Source: a virus. Taken from it: a DNA stretch of 22,435 bases. The notes under the pieces were generated by a model. It ran no database searches, was not told the origin of the DNA, and saw only the letters and a program-made list of their open reading frames with translations. Shown here piece after piece: positions 14,417 through 22,092 of the stretch (position 1 is its first letter; the number at the start of each line of letters is the position of its first letter). The position numbers and the translations under genes are program-made. Location of the stretch: positions 1 through 22,435 of IMG/VR virus record IMGVR_UViG_3300044626_000761; one strand, written 5' to 3'.

Positions 14417-16578
14417 TGAATATATCAATATTCAAAACGGCAATGGATACAACGCCAGAAGCAAACATATCTTTTTATACTTTCTTAGGTTATGTAAAAG
14501 ACGGCAGGTGGCAAGATCAAGTTTTTGAAGTTCGCAACGGCCAACGTGAAAAGAAAACAATGCCAGCCGTGACACCATCTGGAACGTTCAAGAAGCGCAA
14601 CGCAGATTCAATCGACCAGCATTCGAATATTATAAGTATTGATATTGATATTAAAGACAATGCAGATGCCAATATTGAAGCACTTAAGCAAGATCCTTAT
14701 ACATGGGCGGTTCATCATTCAATCGGCGGTTATGGTTGGGTGGCATATTTCAAGATCGAACCTGAAAAGCACTTACAAGCGTATTACGGCCTTGAAAAGT
14801 ACCTAGCAGACTTTTACAAGGTGGTTGCGGATAAATCTTGTAAAGATGTTTCAAGATTACGATATGTATCTTTTGATCCGCATTTATACCAAAGAGATCA
14901 GGAACCAAAAGCATTCAAAATATATGTTAAAGATGTTGTAAAAGAAGTCGAACGCACGTCAATTATTGCACTTGATGACGATTATCAATACATCATTCAA
15001 CAAATTCAACAAAAGAATATCGATTTAACCGCTGGTGGGTACCACGATTGGCTCCAGATCGCTTTTGCACTTGCAAACGGATTAGGAGAGCAAGGACGCC
15101 AGCTATTCCACGCTGTGAGTTCGCAAAGCCCCAAATATGATGAGTTTCAAACCGATGCGAAGTACAATGAGTGCTTGAAAAGCAAAAACGGTGCGGTAAG
15201 CCTGAACACGTTCTTTTATCTGTGTTCAAAAGCTGGAATCATTACGCAAACTGAAAAGACAAAAACAATTATTGCAGTTGCTCAATATGCTAAAGGTCGT
15301 GACTCGCAATCTGTTGAACAGCAAAAGGCTTCGCACACTAAGGCGTGCGCGGCGCAAGGTTATACAGGTTCTGAAGTGGAATTGATATTCGACAAAACAA
15401 ACGAAGAGGGGTATAAATCAAAAAAAGCGCAAAAAAGTTCTGGCGAAATCGAATCAATCAAAGCCATGTTGAACGTACATAACCTTAAATATAACCTGGT
15501 GACGCAAAGCATGGAAATTGACGGGCGCAACTTTACAGATCGTGAATTTAATACCATCTTTATTCAGTTGCGTGAACAACTTGGTAATACCGTGCAATCT
15601 CAAATTGTAAACAGCATAATCGACAGCGATAACACGCCAAGCTTCAATCCTTTTACCGAATATCTTGAGCAATGCAAGGGCGCTTACACGAGCGGACATA
15701 TTGCAAAGCTTTGTAGATCTATTATTTACAAAGAAAGCAAACACATGTCACCAGCAACGCTTGAACATTACGTAAAAAAATGGCTTCTTGGCATAATTGC
15801 TTCAATGCACGGAATACATTCGGTTACAATCTTGGTTCTTTGCGGTGGTCAAGGCATTGGTAAAACGAACTTCTTTCGAAAGTTACTTCCAGAACCTTTG
15901 CAAAAGTATTATGCGGAATCAAAACTAGATCTTGGCAAAGATGATCTTATTCTTATGTGTAATAAGCTTATAATATGCGATGATGAATTTGGCGGTAAGT
16001 CCAAAAAAGAAGAAAGTTTGCTTAAGGAATTAAGCTCAAAACAAGTTTTTTCGGTTAGGCCACCATATCAAAAACGTAACATCGATATGCAAAGATATGC
16101 CGTGCTTTGTGGCACGTCAAATGATTCGCAACTGCTTAATGACTTGACCGGGAACCGCAGAATCATTCCGATTGATATCACTGCAATTAATTGGGATCTT
16201 TATAACGAAGTTGACAAAGATATGTTATTTGCAGAGCTTTATAATGAGTATGTATTGTGTGGCAAAGAATGGCAATTGAACAAAGAAGAAATAAGCATTC
16301 TTAATGATTTTACATACGCAAATAAGTCTGTTTGTGTTGAAGAGGAACTCCTTTTGCAATACTTCAAAGAACCAAATGCAAAGTATTCAGAATGGCTAAC
16401 CAATACCCAAATTTTAAACATCATCAGCCAAGATACAACATTAAGATTGACGCCAAAAAAGCTTGGTCAAGTGTTGAGTAATTACGGTTATGTGAAAGAA
16501 CACAAAGTAATCAATGGTAAAACTTCTGGATGCTGGTTTGTGGCAAAAAGAAGCGAACCGCTTGAAAAATTTGCTTAA
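14416..16578 (+). CDS. Primase-helicase: BT4734/VirE_N + PriCT-like + VirE helicase
   Basis: A 720-residue replication protein. Residues 1-175 resemble the BT4734/VirE N-terminal domain common in Bacteroidota, which has a primase-polymerase-like fold; the acidic strand NIISIDIDIKD has D76 and D78, and RLRYVSFDP is near residue 147. Residues about 200-275 (GGYHDWLQIAFALANGLGEQG, then SSQSPKYDEF) match a PriCT-2-like linker domain. The C-terminal half is a VirE-type P-loop helicase: GGQGIGKT at 477-484, LIICDDEF at 518-525, and CGTSND plus LTGNRRIIPIDI at 565-588. A C-terminal winged-helix-like tail follows. It should prime and unwind DNA at the phage fork. It starts by TAATG coupling to the DnaA-IV-like gene. 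This domain set supports a Bacteroidota host. Confidence 0.9.
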   Translation: MNISIFKTAMDTTPEANISFYTFLGYVKDGRWQDQVFEVRNGQREKKTMPAVTPSGTFKKRNADSIDQHSNIISIDIDIKDNADANIEALKQDPYTWAVHHSIGGYGWVAYFKIEPEKHLQAYYGLEKYLADFYKVVADKSCKDVSRLRYVSFDPHLYQRDQEPKAFKIYVKDVVKEVERTSIIALDDDYQYIIQQIQQKNIDLTAGGYHDWLQIAFALANGLGEQGRQLFHAVSSQSPKYDEFQTDAKYNECLKSKNGAVSLNTFFYLCSKAGIITQTEKTKTIIAVAQYAKGRDSQSVEQQKASHTKACAAQGYTGSEVELIFDKTNEEGYKSKKAQKSSGEIESIKAMLNVHNLKYNLVTQSMEIDGRNFTDREFNTIFIQLREQLGNTVQSQIVNSIIDSDNTPSFNPFTEYLEQCKGAYTSGHIAKLCRSIIYKESKHMSPATLEHYVKKWLLGIIASMHGIHSVTILVLCGGQGIGKTNFFRKLLPEPLQKYYAESKLDLGKDDLILMCNKLIICDDEFGGKSKKEESLLKELSSKQVFSVRPPYQKRNIDMQRYAVLCGTSNDSQLLNDLTGNRRIIPIDITAINWDLYNEVDKDMLFAELYNEYVLCGKEWQLNKEEISILNDFTYANKSVCVEEELLLQYFKEPNAKYSEWLTNTQILNIISQDTTLRLTPKKLGQVLSNYGYVKEHKVINGKTSGCWFVAKRSEPLEKFA

Positions 16579-16604
16579 GCATTGACAATAAAGACACTTA
16601 CAAG

Positions 16605-16734
16605 TATTACAGATAAACAGATAAACAGATGAAAAACACGTTCCCATATATATATATAAATATGTATGTGTGTATATATATAATAATAATAATATTATAC
16701 TTATTTACTTACTTTTATCTGTTTATCTGTAATA
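16605..16734 (+). repeat. 21-bp perfect inverted repeat built of tandem TTATCTGT units
   Basis: Left arm 16605-16625 is the exact reverse complement of right arm 16714-16734, 88 bp apart. Each arm contains two tandem 8-mers: ACAGATAA on the left (16609-16624, with a third variant ACAGATGA at 16625-16632) and TTATCTGT on the right (16715-16730). The space between is almost pure A/T (16646-16698: alternating TA, then TAA repeats). Confidence 0.93.
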
Positions 16735-16789
16735 ACTTTATTAACTTCTTGAATTTTAAATAACTTAAATATTACAGATCGTGCAAAAC

Positions 16790-16817
16790 ATCTGTAATAA
16801 TCTGTAATATCTGTAAT
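16790..16817 (+). repeat. Three tandem ATCTGTAAT repeats before helicase start
   Basis: ATCTGTAAT at 16790-16798, 16800-16808 and 16809-16817, ending 3 nt before the helicase ATG. Further copies lie at 16725-16733 (same strand) and, inverted, at 16606-16614 and 16771-16779. There is no Shine-Dalgarno site for the helicase, so protein bound here, or the repeat RNA, could control its expression. Confidence 0.88.
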
Positions 16818-16820
16818 AAT

Positions 16821-18227
16821 ATGAATCTAAGAAATTACCAAATTGAAGCAATCCAGAAACTTCGCAATGCAATTGCAAGCGGTCACAAGAAGGTTATTCT
16901 TTGCGCTCCGACTGGAGCGGGCAAAACGGTTATCTTTTCAGAGATGTGCAGAAGTGCAATTGAAAAGGGCAAGACAGTGATGATCATTACTGACCGTGTC
17001 GAGTTGCTTACACAATCTGGAGGGGCGTTAAACCGCCTTAAAATACTTCCTGAATACATCCAAGCCTTTACAACGCACTTGAATAGATATTCGATTTACG
17101 TTGCAATGGTTGAAACAATCTACAGACGCTTAAGCCAGCCTGAATATTTGCAACTTTTCAAGCGTCTGGATCTGATTATTTTTGATGAGGCTCACAAGCA
17201 AACGTTCACAAAGCTTATGCCGTTCGTGAATTCGAATGCAGTTGTAATTGGCGCAACGGCTACACCATACCGCCAAGGCAATCAAGAAAGCTTGGACAAG
17301 CATTATACCGACATTGTAAACGTTGTGGACGTGCAAGACTTGATAGAGCAAGGCTATTTAGCCAAGCCTTCTTACTTTGGTGTTCAAGTTGATTTGCAAG
17401 GCATAAAGACTGTTGCTGGTGACTACGATCCTGCTAGCCTTTCGGCTATGTACAGCGCCTCACAAATTTACAAGGGCGTTTTGCAAAATTACAAGCGGTT
17501 AGCAAACGGTAAAAAAACTTTGGTGTTTTGTTCGAACATTGCAAGCTCCAAAGAGCTTTGCGCAGAATTCACAGCACACGGCGTGCCCATAATGCACGTG
17601 GACGCCTCTACAAGCCCCGTAGAACGACGAAACGCACTCGACTGGTATAAACTGACACCCGACGCCGTTTTGTCAAACGTGGGGCTTTTTACAACGGGTT
17701 TTGATGAACCTACAACAGAATGCATAATTCTTTACCGGGCTACGAAAAGCGTGCCCTTGTATTTGCAGATGTGCGGGCGTGGTTCCAGAACGTCGGCTGG
17801 CAAAGACGGATTCATGATTCTTGACTTTGGTAACAACGTTTTGACGCATGGTTTCTGGGATGATCCAAGGGAATGGACTTTAAAAAAGCAAGAAAAGAAA
17901 GCTGGTGGCGTGGCACCCGTCAAGTTATGCAAAGATTGCGGAGCTTTGATTCCGAGCGTTGCACGGGCGTGCGTGTTTTGCGGTTGTGTGATACCGAAGA
18001 CAGAGCGGGAAGTGATTGCGGAATTACAGGAACTTACAAGAAGCGAAGCGTTGCAAATGGCACGGGGTGGAGATGTGGAAAGCTGGGTATTACTAGCAAA
18101 AGCAAAAAAAATTAATTCGATTTGGGTAGTTAAGAGTTTATGTCGTAACTTGCAAGAGGCGAAACAATTTACAGATTTAATGGGCTATGCAAGCGGGTGG
18201 CTCTGGATGCACTGGAGAAAGAAGTGA
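16821..18227 (+). CDS. SF2 DEAH-box helicase with C-terminal zinc ribbon
   Basis: A 468-residue superfamily 2 helicase. Q/Walker A region: LRNYQIEAIQKL, then APTGAGKT at 29-36. DEAH box at 122-125, GATATP at 144-149, motif VI QMCGRGSR at 316-323 with arginine finger candidates R320 and R323. After the core, C370/C373 and C384/C387 form a four-cysteine zinc ribbon, followed by a helical tail. Such phage helicases (UvsW- or RadD-like layout) remodel branched DNA during replication and recombination. The ATG at 16821 has no Shine-Dalgarno site but abuts the ATCTGTAAT repeats. The stop codon overlaps the GTG start of the next gene. The helicase call is secure; its exact substrate is not. Confidence 0.93.
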   Translation: MNLRNYQIEAIQKLRNAIASGHKKVILCAPTGAGKTVIFSEMCRSAIEKGKTVMIITDRVELLTQSGGALNRLKILPEYIQAFTTHLNRYSIYVAMVETIYRRLSQPEYLQLFKRLDLIIFDEAHKQTFTKLMPFVNSNAVVIGATATPYRQGNQESLDKHYTDIVNVVDVQDLIEQGYLAKPSYFGVQVDLQGIKTVAGDYDPASLSAMYSASQIYKGVLQNYKRLANGKKTLVFCSNIASSKELCAEFTAHGVPIMHVDASTSPVERRNALDWYKLTPDAVLSNVGLFTTGFDEPTTECIILYRATKSVPLYLQMCGRGSRTSAGKDGFMILDFGNNVLTHGFWDDPREWTLKKQEKKAGGVAPVKLCKDCGALIPSVARACVFCGCVIPKTEREVIAELQELTRSEALQMARGGDVESWVLLAKAKKINSIWVVKSLCRNLQEAKQFTDLMGYASGWLWMHWRKK

Positions 18228-19486
18228 TCGTTATAAGAGAAGATTTTAAGAAGCTTATTCCTGCTTTGACTGGAGAAGAGTACAAGCAACTGGAAGCGAA
18301 TATTTTAAGCGAAGGGATTCGAGATCCTTTGGTGGTTTGGAATGGTTATTTGGTGGACGGTCACAACCGCTACGCCATTGCAAACAAATACAGTTTGGAA
18401 TATAAGACGGTAAGCAAAGAATTCAAGGACGGAAATGAAGCCAAACTCTGGATGATCTTGAATCAGTTTGGTAGGCGTAATTTGAACGGATACCAAAGAA
18501 GCGTTTTAGCTTTGCAACTTGAAAACGTGTTTCAAGAAAAGGCGAAGGAAAACCAAGGTAAAAGAACAGACATTAAGCAGATATCTGCGGAAAGTAATCC
18601 TATTGAAACACGAAAAGAACTTGCAAAAGTTGCCAATGTTTCACACGATACAATTGCAAAAGTAAAAGTGATCCAATCCGTTGCAACTCCAGAAGTTAAA
18701 GCGCAACTAAGTACGGGCGTAATAAGTATCAACCAAGCATATCAAGAAATAAAGAAAGAAGAGAAAGAACAACTCAAAACACAAAAAGCGATTGAGATCA
18801 TTGAAAAGGTATACGAAAGTAACTGCAATATTTATCATGGCGATTGCCTTGAATACATCAAAACAATTGCGGATAAAAGTATTGATTGCTTGATTACGGA
18901 TCCACCGTACGGGGTTGACATCCAATTTGGTGCGTATGATAATCAGTTAAGCAGAAAGATTGCAAATGATGAAAACAGTCAGGATGCTTTGTGTTTACTT
19001 GACAAGATGTTGATTGAAGTCAAATGCAAACTTAAAGACAATGCGCATCTTTATATTTTTTGCAATTGGAAAATATATCCAGACTTCAGTAAAATAATAA
19101 GCAATCACTTTCAAATAAAAAACGTGATTATCTGGGATAAGTTATTCATGGGCATGGGTGATCTTAAGGGCAATTATTCAAGTAGCTATGAAATGATTAT
19201 TTTTGCTGGTGGCAACAGGGAATTTTTGAACAGGCCTAAAAATATTATACAATGCAGATTCAATGATGAAAGATTCCACAACACACAAAAGCCAATTGAT
19301 TTGATTAAGCAATTAATTGAAAACAGTACGGATGTAAACGAATTAGTTTTTGATCCTTTTTTGGGGTCGGGTTCGACCGTGGTTGCTTCAAAGCAATTAA
19401 AAAGGAATTACATTGGTTGCGAGATTGATGAGCAAAATTATAAGATCACATTAAAAAGAATTCAGGATCTTGGCAATGACTTATAA
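18224..19486 (+). CDS. ParB-like domain fused to beta-class DNA methyltransferase
   Basis: A 420-residue fusion. The GTG at 18224 is chosen: it forms a GTGA overlap with the helicase stop and follows GGAGAAAGAA, while the upstream in-frame GTG at 18197 has no site. Residues 1-110 are a ParB/sulfiredoxin-like domain: LEANILSEGIRDPLVVWNG, then DGHNRY at 45-50. Residues about 125-150 form a helix-turn-helix (TRKELAKVANVSHDTIAKVK). The C-terminal part is an N6-adenine/N4-cytosine methyltransferase: DPPY at 226-229 before DPFLGSGST at 377-385, so the catalytic motif precedes the SAM motif (beta class). The target is unknown. No matching restriction enzyme was identified, so it likely protects phage DNA from host restriction. 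ParB-methyltransferase fusions are known from mobile elements. Confidence 0.9.
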   Translation: MIVIREDFKKLIPALTGEEYKQLEANILSEGIRDPLVVWNGYLVDGHNRYAIANKYSLEYKTVSKEFKDGNEAKLWMILNQFGRRNLNGYQRSVLALQLENVFQEKAKENQGKRTDIKQISAESNPIETRKELAKVANVSHDTIAKVKVIQSVATPEVKAQLSTGVISINQAYQEIKKEEKEQLKTQKAIEIIEKVYESNCNIYHGDCLEYIKTIADKSIDCLITDPPYGVDIQFGAYDNQLSRKIANDENSQDALCLLDKMLIEVKCKLKDNAHLYIFCNWKIYPDFSKIISNHFQIKNVIIWDKLFMGMGDLKGNYSSSYEMIIFAGGNREFLNRPKNIIQCRFNDERFHNTQKPIDLIKQLIENSTDVNELVFDPFLGSGSTVVASKQLKRNYIGCEIDEQNYKITLKRIQDLGNDL

Positions 19487-20018
19487 TGAATATCGAAGTT
19501 ACTCAGACAAAAGCCTACCAGAAGCAAAGAAGCATATTGCAAATTTTATAAAAGAAAAATTAAACAACCGTGACTTAACTGAATACGTTGTTGAAACAAG
19601 CTTTTATCAGGATACAACAGAATCCATTGATTTGCATTTTAAGTTGCCAAATATAAAAGTTTCTCACAGAGCAAGAAAAAAAGATGGCAATATTCGTGAT
19701 ATCACAATTAAAACAAAAAGTATATACGATAAGCCTTGTGAGATTGACAAATTAATTGAATTGTCAAAATCAAATAAAGATCCATGGTTTTATTTTTATT
19801 GTTATTTTGACGATGAAACAAACAAGATTACAAGATACATAATTTATGATTTGGGAAAATTAATACAAACCAAAGAATTTCAAGACAAATCAATATTTGA
19901 ATATTCAGCCGACAAAATAAATACAAAAGATGGCGGTAGTCATTTCAATTGCATAACCGTGCAAAAGCTTATTGATATGGATTTAATATGCGTAGACTGT
20001 TCAAAATACTATGAATGA
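19476..20018 (+). CDS. Unassigned protein between two methyltransferases
   Basis: A 180-residue protein. The ATG at 19476 follows AGGATCT and overlaps the methyltransferase gene by 11 nt. The N-terminus is helical (YSDKSLPEAKKHIANFIKEKL), then strands carry ESIDLHFKLP (E50, D52) and RDITIKTKS (D75, K79), then aromatic strands WFYFYCYFD and a helix. The acidic-then-lysine layout recalls PD-(D/E)XK nucleases, but the usual (D/E)-x-K is replaced by T-I-K, so I do not claim a nuclease. No other family was recognised. Placed between two methyltransferases, it may be a restriction-like partner, an anti-restriction factor, or unrelated. It overlaps the next gene by 8 nt. Confidence 0.6.
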   Translation: MTYNEYRSYSDKSLPEAKKHIANFIKEKLNNRDLTEYVVETSFYQDTTESIDLHFKLPNIKVSHRARKKDGNIRDITIKTKSIYDKPCEIDKLIELSKSNKDPWFYFYCYFDDETNKITRYIIYDLGKLIQTKEFQDKSIFEYSADKINTKDGGSHFNCITVQKLIDMDLICVDCSKYYE

Positions 20019-20031
20019 ATCCCAACTGCAA
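20011..20031 (+). repeat. 21-nt start-codon repeat, copy 1 (copy 2 at 21086-21106)
   Basis: Both copies read ATGAATGAATCNCAACTGCAA, differing only at the 12th base (C in copy 1, A in copy 2). Both encode MNESQLQ as the start of otherwise unrelated proteins, 1075 bp apart. Confidence 0.85.
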
Positions 20032-21093
20032 AAGAAAGAGTACCGTCTTGAATGTGGCAACAGCAAAGACTTGCTAAAAAAAATAGAATCAAATTCGATA
20101 GACAGCATAGTCACCGACCCGCCCTATGAACTTGGGTTCATGGGTAAAAAATGGGATAACACAGGCATTGCTTATGATGTAGAATTATGGGCGGAATGTT
20201 TACGAGTGCTAAAGCACGGGGGGCATCTATTAGCGTTTTCAGGTTCTAGAACATACCATAGAATGGCCGTTGCAATTGAAGATGCTGGCTTTGATATTCG
20301 AGACCAGATACAATGGGTTTACGGCTCTGGGTTTCCTAAGAGTCATAATATAAGCAAGGCAATAGATAAGATGGAAGGGGTGGAATCAGCAAAAGAATGG
20401 GACGGCTGGGGGACTGCATTAAAGCCTGCTCATGAGCCTATTTGCGTTGCAAGAAAACCATTGATAGGAACGGTAGTAGAAAATGTTTTGCAGTATGGAA
20501 CAGGCGGGATTAATGTGGACGGGTGCAGGGTTGGAAGTGAAGAAATAAAAACCAACGGAGGTGATAAATTTCCTGCGATTTATGGGAAATACAAAACGGC
20601 AAAAGAAAGCACGCATAAAGGCCGTTGGCCTGCTAACTTTATTCATGATGGTAGTGAAGAGGTTTTACAGGGGTTTCCAAGTGATGAAAAGCAAAGCGCA
20701 TCCCGTTTCTTCTATTGTGCAAAAGCAAGTAAGAAGGATAGGGACGAGGGTTGCGAGGGATTTGAGGAAAGGGAAGCGAGGTTAACCAATTGGAGCGGTG
20801 ACGGAATGCCAATAAGACAAGACGGAACAGAAAGGAAACAACCTATTGCCCGCAACCACCACCCAACAGTTAAGCCGACAAACCTTATGCAATATCTTTG
20901 CAGATTAGTAACACCACCAAACGGAACTATTTTAGACCCGTTTCTTGGTTCGGGTTCCACAGGCAAGGCGGCAATTTATGAAAGATATAATTTTATAGGG
21001 TTTGACTTAAATAGTGAGTATATTGACATTGCAAAAGCAAGAATAGAATTTGCAATAAAGAATAAAAACAATACATTATTTGATCATGAATGA
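20011..21093 (+). CDS. Phage DNA methyltransferase (beta class, N6A/N4C)
   Basis: A 360-residue methyltransferase of a type common in phages. DPPY is at residues 36-39, near the N-terminus; HEPICVARKPL, GGINVDGCRV and GRWPANFIHD fill the middle; NHHPTVKP then leads to DPFLGSGST at 309-317. The catalytic motif precedes the SAM motif, again beta class. Target unknown. The gene body, especially about 20380-20830, uses GGG, AGG and GAG codons more than its neighbours, and its first 21 nt recur with one mismatch at the start of the next gene (21086). Both suggest that it was gained as a separate cassette. Overlaps of 8 nt on both sides keep it in the operon. Confidence 0.92.
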   Translation: MNESQLQKKEYRLECGNSKDLLKKIESNSIDSIVTDPPYELGFMGKKWDNTGIAYDVELWAECLRVLKHGGHLLAFSGSRTYHRMAVAIEDAGFDIRDQIQWVYGSGFPKSHNISKAIDKMEGVESAKEWDGWGTALKPAHEPICVARKPLIGTVVENVLQYGTGGINVDGCRVGSEEIKTNGGDKFPAIYGKYKTAKESTHKGRWPANFIHDGSEEVLQGFPSDEKQSASRFFYCAKASKKDRDEGCEGFEEREARLTNWSGDGMPIRQDGTERKQPIARNHHPTVKPTNLMQYLCRLVTPPNGTILDPFLGSGSTGKAAIYERYNFIGFDLNSEYIDIAKARIEFAIKNKNNTLFDHE

Positions 21094-21415
21094 ATCACAA
21101 CTGCAAGCCCTTTGCTTTCAATCGCACTGGAATGCATATCCAGAAGAGCGTGGACTTTTGTACATGAACTTCAACAATCCCCAGAACGCACGGCACGGGA
21201 TGCACTTGCGTTCGATTGGCTTGGTTGCTGGTGTTGCTGACATGACGTACTTGCATCCTGGTGGCGTGGTGTTCTTGGAGTTCAAGGCTTTAAAGGGGCG
21301 CCAAAGCGCATTGCAAATTGAGTGGCAAGCGAGGGTAATGAGCGTGGGTTGCAAGTATGCAATAATTAAAACGATTGAAGACTTTTGGAAAGCAATAGGC
21401 AAACTTGGACAATAG
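21086..21415 (+). CDS. VRR-NUC family nuclease
   Basis: A 109-residue minimal VRR-NUC-type PD-(D/E)XK nuclease. Motifs in order: GVAD with D52, then VVFLEFKALKGRQSALQIEWQ, with E65 and K67 as the E-x-K pair and Q77 / W80-Q81 as the family's conserved 'xxQ..W/Q' segment, then YAIIKTIEDFW. Stand-alone phage VRR-NUC proteins cut branched DNA such as Holliday or flap structures. The start is ATG at 21086; an in-frame TTG lies 6 nt earlier. It overlaps the methyltransferase by 8 nt. Its first seven residues equal those of the methyltransferase (MNESQLQ). A hairpin spans its stop codon. Confidence 0.87.
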   Translation: MNESQLQALCFQSHWNAYPEERGLLYMNFNNPQNARHGMHLRSIGLVAGVADMTYLHPGGVVFLEFKALKGRQSALQIEWQARVMSVGCKYAIIKTIEDFWKAIGKLGQ

Positions 21416-21436
21416 CTTGGTCATGGTGTCCAAGTT
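21402..21436 (+). other. 10-bp hairpin spanning the VRR-NUC stop codon
   Basis: AACTTGGACA (21402-21411) pairs perfectly with TGTCCAAGTT (21427-21436); 15-nt loop holding the TAG stop. There is no U tract after it, so it is not a standard terminator. It could stabilise the mRNA end, slow transcription, or be a DNA operator. The 71-bp gap up to 21487 has no clear promoter. Confidence 0.5.
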
Positions 21437-21486
21437 ACTGTCACAAATTTAGCACATATTTGCTACAAAAAAATACGGATTAACAA

Positions 21487-22092
21487 ATGAGCAAACTTGC
21501 TGTGATCTTAACCACCAACAAAGCCCGTGAAGGCGTTGGTCAGTATTCCGCTTTGTATTACGATTTGTTTGTGATTGATTACGAATCAGACGGGACGTAC
21601 AAATACCAAGCAATCAAGAAGCTTATTGAAGATCGTGATATGCTAAATACTTATGACTACTTCTGGTTTCCAGATTATGATATAAAAATAAATGATGCTG
21701 ACTTAAGAAAATTAGTTAAGTTGACAAGGGCAAGCGGATTCGATTTAAGTCAACCAAGTTTGTCAAGTGATTCTTTTGCAAGTTGGGAACTTACAAAGCA
21801 CGTGCCAAATAGCTTAACACGTGAAACGAATTTTGTCGAGATCATGTGCCCTTTGTTTACAAGTGTTTTTTTAAAAGAGATGCTGTGGACTTTTGATTTA
21901 AACTTTTCGGGCTGGGGCTTGGATCATCTTTGGTTCGCCATGAGTGGTAATTACAAGCTTGGAATCATTGACGCCGTGCAAGTTTCACACGTGAAGCCCG
22001 TGAGTTCACATACGTGGATATTGCCAAACGGAAAGACAGCGCAAGAAGAAATGCAAGATTTATTAATAGAATTTGGAATTGGACATGAGTAA
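21487..22092 (+). CDS. DUF707-like glycosyltransferase
   Basis: A 201-residue protein resembling DUF707 proteins, which are predicted GT-A-type glycosyltransferases. TYDYFWFPDYDIKI places a D-x-D (D63, D65) after a hydrophobic strand. SGFDLSQPSLS follows at 83-93, NFVEIMCPLFT at 115-125 and SGWGLDHLW at 141-149, all in the family's order, with a histidine in VSHVKP near 168. There is no membrane segment. The acceptor is unknown: DNA bases, host surface glycans or virion proteins are all possible. It lies between VRR-NUC and the SSB-like gene, in the DNA-metabolism half, unlike the GT2 enzyme in the tail operon. No good Shine-Dalgarno site is seen (GGATTAACAA upstream is weak). Confidence 0.75.
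   Translation: MSKLAVILTTNKAREGVGQYSALYYDLFVIDYESDGTYKYQAIKKLIEDRDMLNTYDYFWFPDYDIKINDADLRKLVKLTRASGFDLSQPSLSSDSFASWELTKHVPNSLTRETNFVEIMCPLFTSVFLKEMLWTFDLNFSGWGLDHLWFAMSGNYKLGIIDAVQVSHVKPVSSHTWILPNGKTAQEEMQDLLIEFGIGHE

Larger units (their letters stand above)
16579..16820. other. Candidate replication origin / operator region
   Basis: A 242-bp gap without genes between the primase-helicase and the SF2 helicase. It holds the 21-bp inverted repeat of TTATCTGT units, an AT-only core of about 50 bp that could unwind easily, one ATTACAGAT at 16771-16779 and three tandem ATCTGTAAT copies. TTATC is also the first half of the DnaA box (TTATNCACA), and two DnaA-IV-like proteins are encoded just upstream. 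No exact DnaA box is present. This is typical of an iteron-type origin, though a repressor operator is an alternative. Confidence 0.55.

Noticed and set aside
16441-16647. 68-residue minus-strand frame reaching into the repeat region
   Set aside because: Mostly antisense to the primase-helicase C-terminus, no motif, no start signal.
16605-16734. CRISPR array or large terminator at the inverted repeat
   Set aside because: Units are 8-9 bp with no regular spacers, so not CRISPR; an 88-nt loop and no following U tract make a terminator unlikely.
19476-20018. Type II restriction endonuclease call for the gene between the methyltransferases
   Set aside because: Tempting by position, but the (D/E)-x-K motif is not intact and no family was recognised.
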